64,000 nt of DNA. Source: Planctomycetota bacterium. GTDB taxonomy: Bacteria > Planctomycetota > Phycisphaerae > Phycisphaerales > UBA1924. The notes under the pieces are model-generated. The model did no database searches and had not been told where the DNA came from. It saw nothing but the letters and a program-made list of their open reading frames with translations. The DNA lies in assembly GCA_003696675.1 (NCBI GenBank), contig RFGH01000117.1:62001-126000 (forward strand). Direction: 5' to 3'. Numbering within the stretch: the stretch's first letter is position 1; each line of letters begins with the position of its first letter. The position numbers and the translations under genes are program-made. Below, piece after piece: positions 8,571-17,348 of this stretch.

Positions 8571-9628
8571 GGCCTCTCGCCCGTACCCGGGTTCGCCTCC
8601 AACCACTTGCGGGCCGGCTGGCTCCCGAGCATGGCCGCCCGCTTGGCCCAGGCGATCGCCTCGCCCCGTTCACCGGCCCGTTCGAGCCACAACGCCGCTT
8701 GGAACGCCAACTCGGCGTTCTGCGGGTTCCGCTCGCTCGCGTCCATGTAGCGCGAAGCCGCTTCCCCAGGTCGTCCGAGCATGCCGTAGCACTCGCTGAG
8801 CAACTCCAGCGTTTCCGGTTGATCGATCGTCGTCTGAGACAACGCGCTGATCAGGTCGAGCGCCTCCTGCGGGCGACCGTCCCGCTTGCGGATCCTCGCG
8901 TCCATGAGAACCCAGGCTGGCTCGTCGGGTTCCAAGGCCCGGGCCTTGGCGATCTGCTGCTCCGCGATCACCTGTTTGTTCTCGTTCAACGCCACCTGCG
9001 CGAACATGCCCCAGATGTCCGCCCGAGATTCATCGATCCGGGCGGCCAGCGCAAGCGAGGCTTTGGCCTCGTTCAGCCGGTTCATCTTCATCTGCACCGC
9101 GGCCAAGTACATCGGATACTCAACCACCCCCGCGTCGATCTCCATAGCCTTGCGGTAGTGCTCGGCCGCGAGTTCCGGCCTCTGGGCCATATTCGCCAGC
9201 GTGCCCGCTGCGAACTGCACCCTCGCGGGCACCGGGCCGGCCTGGATCGCCGCCGCATACTGGTCGTAGGCGTCCTGCCACCGCTGAAGCCCCATGAGGA
9301 AGTCCCCGAACGCCAGGCGCAGGTCCTGATCCTCGGGGAATCGGCGGACGGACTCACTGAGCACCTTCTCCGCGGCCGCAAAGTTCTCGTCCTTGACGAA
9401 CTGCTGGACCGACGCGAGCACAGCCTCGATAGTCGGCAGGTCGGCCATGCCTGTTTCGGGCGTCCCGGTTGTGGCCGCCGGCGGAGGCGTTCGGGTCACG
9501 CTGTACAGCGTCCATGCCGCAAAGCCCGCCCCGACCAGCGCGAGCAGCCCCAGCCCGATCCCGGCGGCCCGCCCCATTCCGGGGCGAGAGCGGGCGATCC
9601 GGACACGGTTTGGCGAGGTTTCGATCAT
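8567..9628 (-). CDS. Membrane-anchored tetratricopeptide repeat protein
   Basis: The 353-residue protein has an N-terminal basic stretch and one transmembrane helix (AAGIGLGLLALVGAGFAAWTL, near residues 21-41), then an array of TPR-type helical pairs to the C-terminus. Examples are ENFAAAEKVLSESVRRFPED, WQDAYDQYAAAIQAGP and PELAAEHYRKAMEIDAG. Such proteins act as scaffolds for envelope or secretion complexes. The ATG at 9628 was preferred over a TTG 18 bases upstream. It is divergent from valS with a 65-base gap. The partner is unknown. Confidence 0.85.
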   Translation of the reverse strand: MIETSPNRVRIARSRPGMGRAAGIGLGLLALVGAGFAAWTLYSVTRTPPPAATTGTPETGMADLPTIEAVLASVQQFVKDENFAAAEKVLSESVRRFPEDQDLRLAFGDFLMGLQRWQDAYDQYAAAIQAGPVPARVQFAAGTLANMAQRPELAAEHYRKAMEIDAGVVEYPMYLAAVQMKMNRLNEAKASLALAARIDESRADIWGMFAQVALNENKQVIAEQQIAKARALEPDEPAWVLMDARIRKRDGRPQEALDLISALSQTTIDQPETLELLSECYGMLGRPGEAASRYMDASERNPQNAELAFQAALWLERAGERGEAIAWAKRAAMLGSQPARKWLEANPGTGERP

Positions 9629-9693
9629 ACCTGACACTATCGGCAACCCCTACGATGCGGTTCCATCGCCAACGACCCTTTCCGAGCCCCAGC

Positions 9694-12600
9694 ATGACCA
9701 GCACCGCCCACACTCAGCCCCCCCTGTCCAAGACCTACGCCCCGGCCGAAACCGAGCCAGCGGTCTGGCGCAAGTGGCTCGACGCCAACGCCTTCCACGC
9801 CGATCCCAAGCGGGTCGTAAGTGGCGAGGCCCCCCCCTACTGCGTGCTGATCCCCCCGCCGAATGTCACGGCCGCCCTGCACCTCGGTCACGCACTGAAC
9901 AACACCATTCAGGACATTCTTGTCCGCGCTCACCGGATGCAGGGATACGAAACACTCTGGATGCCCGGCACCGACCACGCAGGCATCGCCACCCAGACCG
10001 TGGTGGACAAGCGGCTCAGGGCCGAAGGCAAGCCCGGACTGGCCGAGTACCGCCAGATGGAACTCAAAGGCAAGGACGGGCGGGCCAAGTTCGTCGCCGA
10101 GGTCCAGGCGTTCAAAGACGAATACGAGAAGCGCATCACCGACCAGCTCAAGGCCATGGGCTGCTCGTGCGACTACGAACGCCAGCGATTCACCATGGAC
10201 GAGGTCTGCGCCCGGGCCGTACGCGAGGCGTTCTTCCGCCTGTTCAAGGACGGACTGATCGAGCGAGGCAAGCGTCTGGTCAACTGGGACCCGGTCACCC
10301 AGACCGCGCTGGCCGACGACGAGGTGGAGATGGAGGAGGTCGACGGCGCGTTCTACCGCCTGCGCTACCCCCTCATCCACCCGAGCGAGCCGGGCGACCA
10401 CAAACCGGTCACCTGGGGCGAACTCAGCGCCCGGGGCTACCGGGACGCTGATCAGCACCCCGAGGACGAGCAGGCGTGGATCACCGTGGCGACGACCCGC
10501 CCCGAGACCTATTTGGGCGATGTGGCCGTCGCGATCAACCCGAAAGACCCCCGGGCACCTTCGCTGCGCGGGCTGCTATGCGAGCTGCCCATCGTGGGCC
10601 GACGCATCCCGCTGCTCGAGGACGACTATGTCGTGCTGCCCGTCAAGTTCGGCGGGCCGGAGGGCGACCCCAAGGCCGAGATGTCCACCGGCTTTCTCAA
10701 GGTCACCCCAGCCCACGACCCCAACGACGAGCAGCTCGGCAAACGCCACGAGGCCACGATCCTTGGGAGCGTTCTGCTCGCTACGGGCAAACGGCCCAGC
10801 AGCATCTACATCAATGTCATGGCCCCTGACGCCTCGATCTCGGACAAACACGGCTGGGAGGATGTGGGCGACGCGCACATGTTCGTCGGCAAATCCCGCG
10901 AGGACGCCCGCGAGCTGGTGGTCAAGGAGTTCCGTGCTCGCAGCGTCGCCGAGGGGCAGGAGGGCTCGCTGCTCGAGGGCATCACCCCCCACCGCCACAG
11001 CGTGGGGCACAGCTACCGCAGCCACGCCCCCATCGAGCCGTACCTAAGCGACCAGTGGTACTGCAAGGTCACCGACGATCGGCTCCGCGGCAACGCCCAG
11101 CGGGCCATCAAGCCGTCGCAACGCTCCGACGCCTCGCTGGCCCAGTGGCCCGAGTCCACGCCCATCGAGACCAGGGGCGACGGTCGCATGACCTTCCACC
11201 CGGCCCGCTACGCCAAAACCTACGAGATGTGGCACGACAATCTTCGCGACTGGTGCATCAGCCGCCAGCTCTGGTGGGGGCATCGGATTCCGGTGTGGAC
11301 CGGATCTGTCGGTGGCGACGAAGCTTGGGTCAAACGCTTTGAGTCGAAGATGCATGAGTGGTGGAAGGAAGATCGGCTGACGTCGAAATTGACGATTGAT
11401 CCCACTGATCCCCATCCATCACTCTCTGATCGTGGTACTCCGACCTCTGGTAGCCTGATTGCAGTTTGCGTGCGGGCCGAAGACTCGGAGGTCATCGAGT
11501 TCTTATCTGAGTATGGCTTCCAGCAAGACCCCGACGTCCTCGACACCTGGTTCTCCAGCGCCCTCTGGCCGCTCTCGACGATGGGCTGGCCCGATCCAAC
11601 GCAGGCCGCGAAGGACACCGGCATCGACGACTTCGCCGACCTGATGCCCGCATTCAACCCGACCTCGGTGCTCACCACCGCCCGCGAGATCATCACCCTG
11701 TGGGTCAGCCGCATGGCGATGTTCAACCGCTATTTCCGCGGGCAGGACGACCGGACCGAGGCCGGCCCCGCGCCGTTCAAGGATGTCTTCATCCACGCCA
11801 TGATCCAGGACGGCGAGGGACGCAAGATGTCCAAGAGCCTGGGCAACGGCGTGGACCCCCTGGACATCATCGAGTCCCACGGCGCCGACGCCATGCGCTT
11901 CACGCTCTGCCAGATGACCACGCAGACGCAGGATGTTCGCATGCCGGTCGAGAAGGACCCGACCACCGGCAAGAACACCAGCCCGAAGTTCGACATCGGG
12001 CGGAACCTGTGCAACAAGCTCTGGAACGCCGGGCGGTTCGCGCTGTCGATGCTCGAAAAGCATCCCGTGCGCCCCGGCATGCCCATCGACCCGCAGAACC
12101 TCTCGCTGGTCGACCGCTGGATGCTCAGCCGCGTGGTGGCCGCGACCGCAACCATCAACGCGGCGATCAAGCAATACCAGTTCAAGGACTACGCCGACGC
12201 ACTCTACGACCTGCTCTGGCGTGACTTCTGCGACTGGTATCTCGAATCGATCAAACCGACGCTCGGCACCGACCCCAACCAGCCGGCCGTGCTGCGACTG
12301 GTGCTCGACGCGATTCTGCGCCTGATGCACCCGGTCACGCCGTTCATCACCGAGGCGCTCCACGAGCGGGTGAGCGCTCTTCCGATGCGCGAGGTCGAGG
12401 GCTTCGCCTTCGCGCCGACCAAGTCGACCGAGACGCTCTGTCAGTCCGGCTGGCCCGAGCCCGACGCCTCGCTGCGTGACGAGGTGGCCGAGGCCGCCTA
12501 CGACCGCGTGCGGGCGCTGGTCACCGCGATCCGCGAGGTCCGCGCCGCCCGCCAGGTGCCGCCGAAACGCCAGATCGTGCTGCACGCGACGCCCGAACTC

Positions 12601-12945
12601 GCCAAGGACGCCGCCCGCTGGTCGCCCCTGGTCGAGACCCTCGCCGGCGTGCGGGCCATCACCACCGACGCCGCCCCGGGCAACTCGGCCGCTCTGGCGT
12701 TCGAGGGCGTTGAGTACCGGCTCAGCGACCTGACCGATGCCGCCGACGCCGGCGCGGAGAAGGACCGCCTGATGAAGGAGCTCGCCGCCGTCGAGAAATC
12801 GATCGGCGCCCTGGAGGGCCGCCTCTCCAACCCCGGCTACACTGATAAAGCGCCCGCCCACCTCGTCCAGCAGACCCGCGACGAGCTGGAAGCCAAGAAG
12901 AAGGAAGCCGAGACCATCCGCAATGCGATCGAGGCGCTCCGTTGA
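9694..12945 (+). CDS. valS: Valyl-tRNA synthetase
   Basis: This 1083-residue class I synthetase charges tRNA-Val. HLGH (the HIGH motif) is at residues 63-66, KMSKS at 711-715, and the CP1 editing domain lies between. DVLDTWFSSALWP marks the catalytic core. A C-terminal coiled coil (EKDRLMKELAAVEKSIG... through the end) is the tRNA-binding arm of bacterial ValRS. A segment after RQLWWGHRIPVW, about residues 535-610, is some 50 residues longer than in E. coli ValRS and its DNA (11300-11520) looks less GC-rich than the flanks. An alternative in-frame ATG at 9655 would add 13 residues. The stop overlaps the next start (TTGA). Confidence 0.95.
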   Translation: MTSTAHTQPPLSKTYAPAETEPAVWRKWLDANAFHADPKRVVSGEAPPYCVLIPPPNVTAALHLGHALNNTIQDILVRAHRMQGYETLWMPGTDHAGIATQTVVDKRLRAEGKPGLAEYRQMELKGKDGRAKFVAEVQAFKDEYEKRITDQLKAMGCSCDYERQRFTMDEVCARAVREAFFRLFKDGLIERGKRLVNWDPVTQTALADDEVEMEEVDGAFYRLRYPLIHPSEPGDHKPVTWGELSARGYRDADQHPEDEQAWITVATTRPETYLGDVAVAINPKDPRAPSLRGLLCELPIVGRRIPLLEDDYVVLPVKFGGPEGDPKAEMSTGFLKVTPAHDPNDEQLGKRHEATILGSVLLATGKRPSSIYINVMAPDASISDKHGWEDVGDAHMFVGKSREDARELVVKEFRARSVAEGQEGSLLEGITPHRHSVGHSYRSHAPIEPYLSDQWYCKVTDDRLRGNAQRAIKPSQRSDASLAQWPESTPIETRGDGRMTFHPARYAKTYEMWHDNLRDWCISRQLWWGHRIPVWTGSVGGDEAWVKRFESKMHEWWKEDRLTSKLTIDPTDPHPSLSDRGTPTSGSLIAVCVRAEDSEVIEFLSEYGFQQDPDVLDTWFSSALWPLSTMGWPDPTQAAKDTGIDDFADLMPAFNPTSVLTTAREIITLWVSRMAMFNRYFRGQDDRTEAGPAPFKDVFIHAMIQDGEGRKMSKSLGNGVDPLDIIESHGADAMRFTLCQMTTQTQDVRMPVEKDPTTGKNTSPKFDIGRNLCNKLWNAGRFALSMLEKHPVRPGMPIDPQNLSLVDRWMLSRVVAATATINAAIKQYQFKDYADALYDLLWRDFCDWYLESIKPTLGTDPNQPAVLRLVLDAILRLMHPVTPFITEALHERVSALPMREVEGFAFAPTKSTETLCQSGWPEPDASLRDEVAEAAYDRVRALVTAIREVRAARQVPPKRQIVLHATPELAKDAARWSPLVETLAGVRAITTDAAPGNSAALAFEGVEYRLSDLTDAADAGAEKDRLMKELAAVEKSIGALEGRLSNPGYTDKAPAHLVQQTRDELEAKKKEAETIRNAIEALR

Positions 12946-13994
12946 TCCGTACCGCTGCCCGCGCGATCACGGCGTCGGCAGTGCTGACCGGCGCATGCGG
13001 CTCGACGCCGCCCCGCGAAGAAGCCGGCGCCATCCGCGTGCCCGCGGTCCCGGCGTCGTTCGTGGTCGAACGCCGCCCGTGGTCCTATCAGGGGCATGAC
13101 GGGTGGCAGATCTCGACGCCCTCGGTCGAACTGTTCACCACCGCGACCGACCGGCGACTGCTGATCCGTCTGCCCGACTTCCTCGAACTGGCGCAGGCCC
13201 ACCGGCTCAACGCGATCCTGCCGCTGCGGGCTCCGCCCGAGCCGCTGGAGACCTATGTGCTCGGCTCACGGTCCGAGTGGGACGCGATGACCCGCCGCCT
13301 GCTGGGTGATCTGGCCCGCCCCTACCTGCGCATCGAGCGGGGCGGGTACGCGGCCCAGGGACGCGGGATCTTCTACGACCTCGGCCCGCGGGACACCTTC
13401 GTCATGGCGGCCCACGAGGGCTGGCACCAGCTTGTGCAGACATCCTTCGCCGATCCGCTGCCGATATGGCTCGACGAGGGGCTGGCGTGCTACATGGAGG
13501 GTTTCCGCTGGCGGCTCGACCAGCCGGACCGTCCGGAGTTCCTGCCGTGGTCGAACGAGGAGCGGTACGACCAGCTCCGCCAGGCGGCCGCACGCGACGC
13601 GCTGCTCCCCCTGAGCACGCTCGTTGTCTCCCGCCCGCAGGACCTGCTCGACACCGACCGGGGCGGCGGCGATGCGCTCAACTACTACGCGCAGTGCTGG
13701 GCTTTCGTGCATTTCCTCATCGAAGACAAAGGTGGACGTCGGCTGGCAGGCCTGCGTGCCATGCTCGCAGACGCGCAGAACGGACGCCTGCTGGACACCG
13801 TTTCCATTCGCGTCGGTGAAGAACAAGCCCGGCTGCTGCGCATGCGTCGGACGGGCGGCGGGGCATTGGCCGCCTACTTCCCCGACGAATCGCTGTCGGA
13901 CATGGACGCTGCCTTCCGCGCGTATGTCGCGCGAGCCGTCTCGACGGGTGGGCGGGACCGGGCGTTGCGTGGCGAGTCACCCGCGCTGCGTTGA
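12942..13994 (+). CDS. Probable lipoprotein with gluzincin-type metallopeptidase motif
   Basis: The start is a TTG whose last two bases overlap the valS stop (TTGA), implying translational coupling. The 350-residue product has a short N-terminal hydrophobic segment and a lipobox-like LTGAC (Cys near residue 19), though the residue at -3 is Thr rather than Leu. HEGWH at residues 158-162 fits HExxH. Glu179 in LDEGLA lies 17 residues later, which fits the third zinc ligand of gluzincins. The general look (PIWLDEGLACYMEG) recalls the DUF1570/peptidase MA-like group common in planctomycetes. Substrate is unknown and activity is inferred from motifs only. Confidence 0.75.
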   Translation: MIRTAARAITASAVLTGACGSTPPREEAGAIRVPAVPASFVVERRPWSYQGHDGWQISTPSVELFTTATDRRLLIRLPDFLELAQAHRLNAILPLRAPPEPLETYVLGSRSEWDAMTRRLLGDLARPYLRIERGGYAAQGRGIFYDLGPRDTFVMAAHEGWHQLVQTSFADPLPIWLDEGLACYMEGFRWRLDQPDRPEFLPWSNEERYDQLRQAAARDALLPLSTLVVSRPQDLLDTDRGGGDALNYYAQCWAFVHFLIEDKGGRRLAGLRAMLADAQNGRLLDTVSIRVGEEQARLLRMRRTGGGALAAYFPDESLSDMDAAFRAYVARAVSTGGRDRALRGESPALR

Positions 13995-13997
13995 TGG

Positions 13998-14032
13998 AAA
14001 AGAACAGGCCCGAGCGGGATGCCCGGGCCTGT
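13998..14032 (-). terminator. Rho-independent terminator of the PEP-CTERM gene
   Basis: ACAGGCCCG at 14004-14012 pairs with CGGGCCTGT at 14024-14032. On the minus strand the stem is followed by TTTT (13998-14001 on the complement). It sits 28 bases beyond the end of the minus-strand gene at 14060 and directly after the stop of the plus-strand lipoprotein gene. Confidence 0.8.
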
Positions 14033-14059
14033 CACTCGGAGCATGTGATTCTGGTCCGA

Positions 14060-14764
14060 TCAGCGGCAGCGACGTCCGGCGACCAGGCCGCCCAGCCCGA
14101 TCAGCGCGAGGCTGCTCGGGGAGGGGACGATCGTGTAGGCCAGGAAGCCACCGGCGACCGACTGGGTGGCCCAGTTGTCGGTCGCGTAGTCGTTGCGGGA
14201 GAGATGATCCACGCCGGGGTCGAAGCCGCCGCCGGTGGAGATCACATCGAACGAGATGACATCGCCGATACCGACGCCGAGGTCGGCCAGTGCCACTGAA
14301 AAGATCTGGTGACCAGAGGCGTGCTGCGAATCATCGCTGCCGCTCAGACCGCCGGTCTGATTCCACGACCCGCCGTCCCAGCTCCAGACCTGCCCACCGA
14401 TGCCTGTCCCGCCGTCGTCGGCCCAGGTCGCGACCCAGTGGGTGATGGTCTGCCCGCCCCAGTCGATGTTGCGGCCCCAGCCGTTGCCGGTGTCGCCAGC
14501 ATTGGCGCCGGTGTTGATGCCCAGGGCATACTTGCCCCAGTTGGTCGCGTCCAGGTCGCCGTTGAGCTGGATATCGACATAAAGGTTGTTGGCATCGTTG
14601 GTGAGGGTCACGGAGACGATGTCGAGGTGATCGAAGCTCTGGCTGGCGAAGAAGTCGTGCAGGTCACCGCCGTCGAGGTGGTTGCCGACATTGTCACCAA
14701 ACAGATCCGCCTGAGCGACGCCCGCCAGCGAGGCGACCACGGCAGCCATAAGAACCTTGCGCAT
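14060..14764 (-). CDS. Secreted PEP-CTERM sorting-domain protein
   Basis: The 234-residue protein starts with a clear Sec signal peptide (MRKVLMAAVVASLAGVAQA, cleavage after about residue 19). It ends with a PEP-CTERM-like tail: VPSPSSLALIGLGGL, then VAGRRCR, i.e. a Pro-containing motif, one hydrophobic helix and a basic end. Such tails are recognised by an exosortase, which processes proteins for the envelope or exopolysaccharide. The mature part (DLFGDNVGNHLDGGDLHDFF..., Asn/Asp/Gly-rich, with WGRNIDWGG and similar) looks like a beta-rich carbohydrate-binding-type fold, but I do not recognise the family. GAGGGAGA precedes the ATG. Its own promoter and terminator flank it. Confidence 0.85.
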   Translation of the reverse strand: MRKVLMAAVVASLAGVAQADLFGDNVGNHLDGGDLHDFFASQSFDHLDIVSVTLTNDANNLYVDIQLNGDLDATNWGKYALGINTGANAGDTGNGWGRNIDWGGQTITHWVATWADDGGTGIGGQVWSWDGGSWNQTGGLSGSDDSQHASGHQIFSVALADLGVGIGDVISFDVISTGGGFDPGVDHLSRNDYATDNWATQSVAGGFLAYTIVPSPSSLALIGLGGLVAGRRCR

Positions 14765-14851
14765 TTCGTATCTCCCTCTCGATAACTCTCTGGGACTCCG
14801 GCCCGGCGGACGACAATCGCCAACTTGGGCCGGTGGTTTCCTTGATTCCCA

Positions 14852-14880
14852 AGTCTACACGAAAGATCTTTCCGGCACAA
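14852..14880 (-). promoter_or_regulatory. Sigma-70 type promoter of the PEP-CTERM gene
   Basis: On the minus strand TTGTGC (complement of 14875-14880) and TAGACT (complement of 14852-14857) are 17 bases apart. The predicted start lies about 80 bases before the ATG of the PEP-CTERM gene. Confidence 0.6.
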
Positions 14881-14965
14881 TCCGTTTTTGCCTGACATGG
14901 GCGGTCGAACGGAGGATTTCAAAGCCCGCAGCGATCTTTGTTGGGGTTTTGCAAGGAAACGAGGC

Positions 14966-17038
14966 TCAGGCAGGCCCGGGTTGCAAGGCCTCAGGGGGGG
15001 AGAACGGAACCCCGAGGTAGGGGAGCACCTTCTCGACGATGCGCCGAACCACCGGGCCGGCGGTGATCGAGCCGAAGTGCAGCCGCTTCGGGGCCAGAGC
15101 AGGGTCCGGGTCGTCGATCACGACCAGGACGACGATCTCGGGGTTCTCAGCCGGGGCTGCGACGAGGAAGCTCGAGTTGTACTGCATGTAGTACCCCCCG
15201 GCGCCCCGCGGGCGACGCATGCCGGGCGGAGGCGTGCAGGCGATGTACGCGGTGCCGGACTTGCCGAACATGCTGTAACGGACGGGCACATCGGTCTTGT
15301 CTCGCCGCAGGCGGGACTCATCCATGCGCTCGACCACCGCCTTGAGGGGCTGGCGTACCGCGACCGCGGTCTCGGGGCTGAACACCCGCTCGACGAAGAC
15401 CTCGTCGCCGATGACACCCGGGCGGGAGTCTTCCGGGCCGGACGCCGTGATGCGAACACCGGGCAGCGTCCCTGCCATTTCGCCGCGTCGGGCGAACACC
15501 GAGAACGCCCGGACCATCTGCACCGGCGTCACGCCGACGGCGTAGCCCATGCCCACGGAGGTCTGCGTGTACTTGTTCCAGTCGCGGCGAGAGAGCACAA
15601 GCCCGGGCGCCTCGCCGGGCAAACCCAGCCCGCTGCGAGACCCAAAGCCGAGTTGGAGAACCAGGTTACGCAGGTCGTCCTGGGTGAGCCGCTCTGTGGC
15701 GTGGTACATGCCGATGTTCGATGAGAATCGCAGCACATCGTCCCAGGTCAGTTCGTCCCGGGCGGTGACATCTTCGATGCGGCGTCCGTACCAGGTGCGG
15801 ATGGATTTACCCCCGGTCTTGATCTTCTCGTTCGGGTCGAGCTTGCCCTGCTCATAGGCGAGCGCCCACGCGAAGGGCTTGAAGGTCGAGCCAGGCTCGT
15901 AAATGTCTTCGATGCAGCGGTTTCGGGCCAGTGCCGGTTCGATCGATCTTCCGGGGTCGGGTCGCAGCACGCGGAATCTCGCTCCGACGGGAGCGGTCGG
16001 TCGTTCCTGCCCGCTGGCCGGGTCCCACCAGGGCATATCCACAAGCCCGGGGACATCGCGCATGAGATCGACCATGGCGAGAATTTCGCCGGAGTGCGGA
16101 TCGAACACGATCGCGCGTCCGCCGGCCGCGTTCGCGTCTTCGACGCCGCGGGCGAGTTCCTCGGCGGTAACATTCTGGATATGCGCGTCGAGGCTTAGGC
16201 GGACATCGTCACCGGGGATCGCTTCGCTCCAGGCACCCCGTTCGACCCACAACGGCTTCCCGAGGGCATCTCGCGAGTAGTTCAACCGTCCGTCGGTTCC
16301 TTCAAGCCGGTCCTGGAACAGTTTCTCTGTGCCGAGCTTGCCCTCACGGTCATTGCTCCAGTCTCGGTACCCGACCTTCCCGATCAGGGGTGCTACGGAG
16401 TCACCGCCGACGATTTCCCGCACCGAGCGACGCTCGATGACGACTCCGGGGAGTCGGATCTCCCGGTTTCCCCGGGTGAGACGCAACGCAGCAACCGCGT
16501 CTGCCTCATCGCGGGTCAGCACCCCGGAAACAGGGACATAACGGATCAGGCCCTTGTCTCGGGATAATTCGGAGCGTGCGGACTTCAAACCCAGCCCGGC
16601 CAGCCAACCCTTTCGGGTACTGTCGTCGGTCTCTGACGGGGTGTTGGCGGCCCTGCGACGGGCGTTTTCGGCCGCAGCACGCATCACGGGGCGGCCGATG
16701 ATGTCCGGACGCACACCGAGTTGCTCGGCGAGCGCCACGATCACGCGGTCGATCTCGTCGCCGGCAGCCACGGGATCGACCACGACGCGGTAGCCGATGC
16801 GGGTCGAGGCCAGCAGACGCCCGCGGCGGTCGAGCAGGTCGCCCCGAACGGCATCGATGGGTGAACCCGTGACACGGGCGTCGACCGCGGCGCGGAGCTG
16901 GTCGCTGGGAAACGCTTGGAGTTGGACGACCCGAGCCACGACCACGCCGAACAGGAGCAGCCCGAACACGCGTAGGCCGATCGCGGCACGCCGGGCGGCC
17001 CGATCAGCAGCGACTCGGCTGGGAAGCGCGATATTCAC
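14966..17038 (-). CDS. ftsI: Septal peptidoglycan transpeptidase (class B PBP, FtsI/PBP3 type)
   Basis: The 690-residue class B penicillin-binding protein has one N-terminal transmembrane helix (GLRVFGLLLFGVVVARVVQL), a dimerisation/pedestal region, and a C-terminal transpeptidase domain. Catalytic motifs are intact: S384TFK, S439SN, and K593SGT. It cross-links septal peptidoglycan in the periplasm. The GTG at 17038 overlaps the stop of the preceding gene as GTGA and was chosen over upstream open sequence, which belongs to that gene in another frame. I see no PASTA domain. Length is above E. coli FtsI (588), partly from an insertion around residues 130-170. The neighbours rsmH and an ftsL-like gene match the classical dcw order. 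Confidence 0.93.
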   Translation of the reverse strand: MNIALPSRVAADRAARRAAIGLRVFGLLLFGVVVARVVQLQAFPSDQLRAAVDARVTGSPIDAVRGDLLDRRGRLLASTRIGYRVVVDPVAAGDEIDRVIVALAEQLGVRPDIIGRPVMRAAAENARRRAANTPSETDDSTRKGWLAGLGLKSARSELSRDKGLIRYVPVSGVLTRDEADAVAALRLTRGNREIRLPGVVIERRSVREIVGGDSVAPLIGKVGYRDWSNDREGKLGTEKLFQDRLEGTDGRLNYSRDALGKPLWVERGAWSEAIPGDDVRLSLDAHIQNVTAEELARGVEDANAAGGRAIVFDPHSGEILAMVDLMRDVPGLVDMPWWDPASGQERPTAPVGARFRVLRPDPGRSIEPALARNRCIEDIYEPGSTFKPFAWALAYEQGKLDPNEKIKTGGKSIRTWYGRRIEDVTARDELTWDDVLRFSSNIGMYHATERLTQDDLRNLVLQLGFGSRSGLGLPGEAPGLVLSRRDWNKYTQTSVGMGYAVGVTPVQMVRAFSVFARRGEMAGTLPGVRITASGPEDSRPGVIGDEVFVERVFSPETAVAVRQPLKAVVERMDESRLRRDKTDVPVRYSMFGKSGTAYIACTPPPGMRRPRGAGGYYMQYNSSFLVAAPAENPEIVVLVVIDDPDPALAPKRLHFGSITAGPVVRRIVEKVLPYLGVPFSPPEALQPGPA

Positions 17039-17337
17039 GGCTTGAGGCCCCGCTCGGGATCGACGATGAGCGCGTTGTCCTCGGGCGGCCGGGCTGCGAT
17101 CGCCGGCACCATGTCCGCCTGGACCGCATAGATGGCGAGTGCCTCCGGCGACACCCACGCCGCGATCTGATTGCGGAGCTCCATGGTGCGTTCGGCGTGC
17201 TGACGCATGTTCAGCCGGGCCTGGGCCGCCTCGTGGGCCGCCTGTAGACGGGACTGGCGCAGCGCGAGTACCCCCACGGCCGTGCTGCCAACGGAGAGAA
17301 CCATCACCACCATCTTGGCGAACAGCGCCGAACTCAT
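17035..17337 (-). CDS. FtsL-like small bitopic division protein
   Basis: The 100-residue product has a short N-terminus, one transmembrane helix (FAKMVVMVLSVGSTAVGVLAL) and a helical, coiled-coil-like segment (RLQAAHEAAQARLNMRQHAER...LRNQIA). FtsL proteins diverge strongly, so position between rsmH and ftsI plus topology is the main argument. The ATG at 17337 is preceded by GGGGGAG; an alternative GTG at 17352 overlaps the stop of the LysM gene (GTGA) and would add five residues. The stop overlaps the ftsI start. By analogy it would bridge early division factors and FtsI in the inner membrane. Confidence 0.65.
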   Translation of the reverse strand: MSSALFAKMVVMVLSVGSTAVGVLALRQSRLQAAHEAAQARLNMRQHAERTMELRNQIAAWVSPEALAIYAVQADMVPAIAARPPEDNALIVDPERGLKP

Positions 17338-17348
17338 GACTCCCCCGG

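Noticed and set aside
11503..12861. 452-codon minus-strand open frame opposite valS
   Set aside because: Antisense shadow of conserved ValRS sequence; no recognisable protein content.
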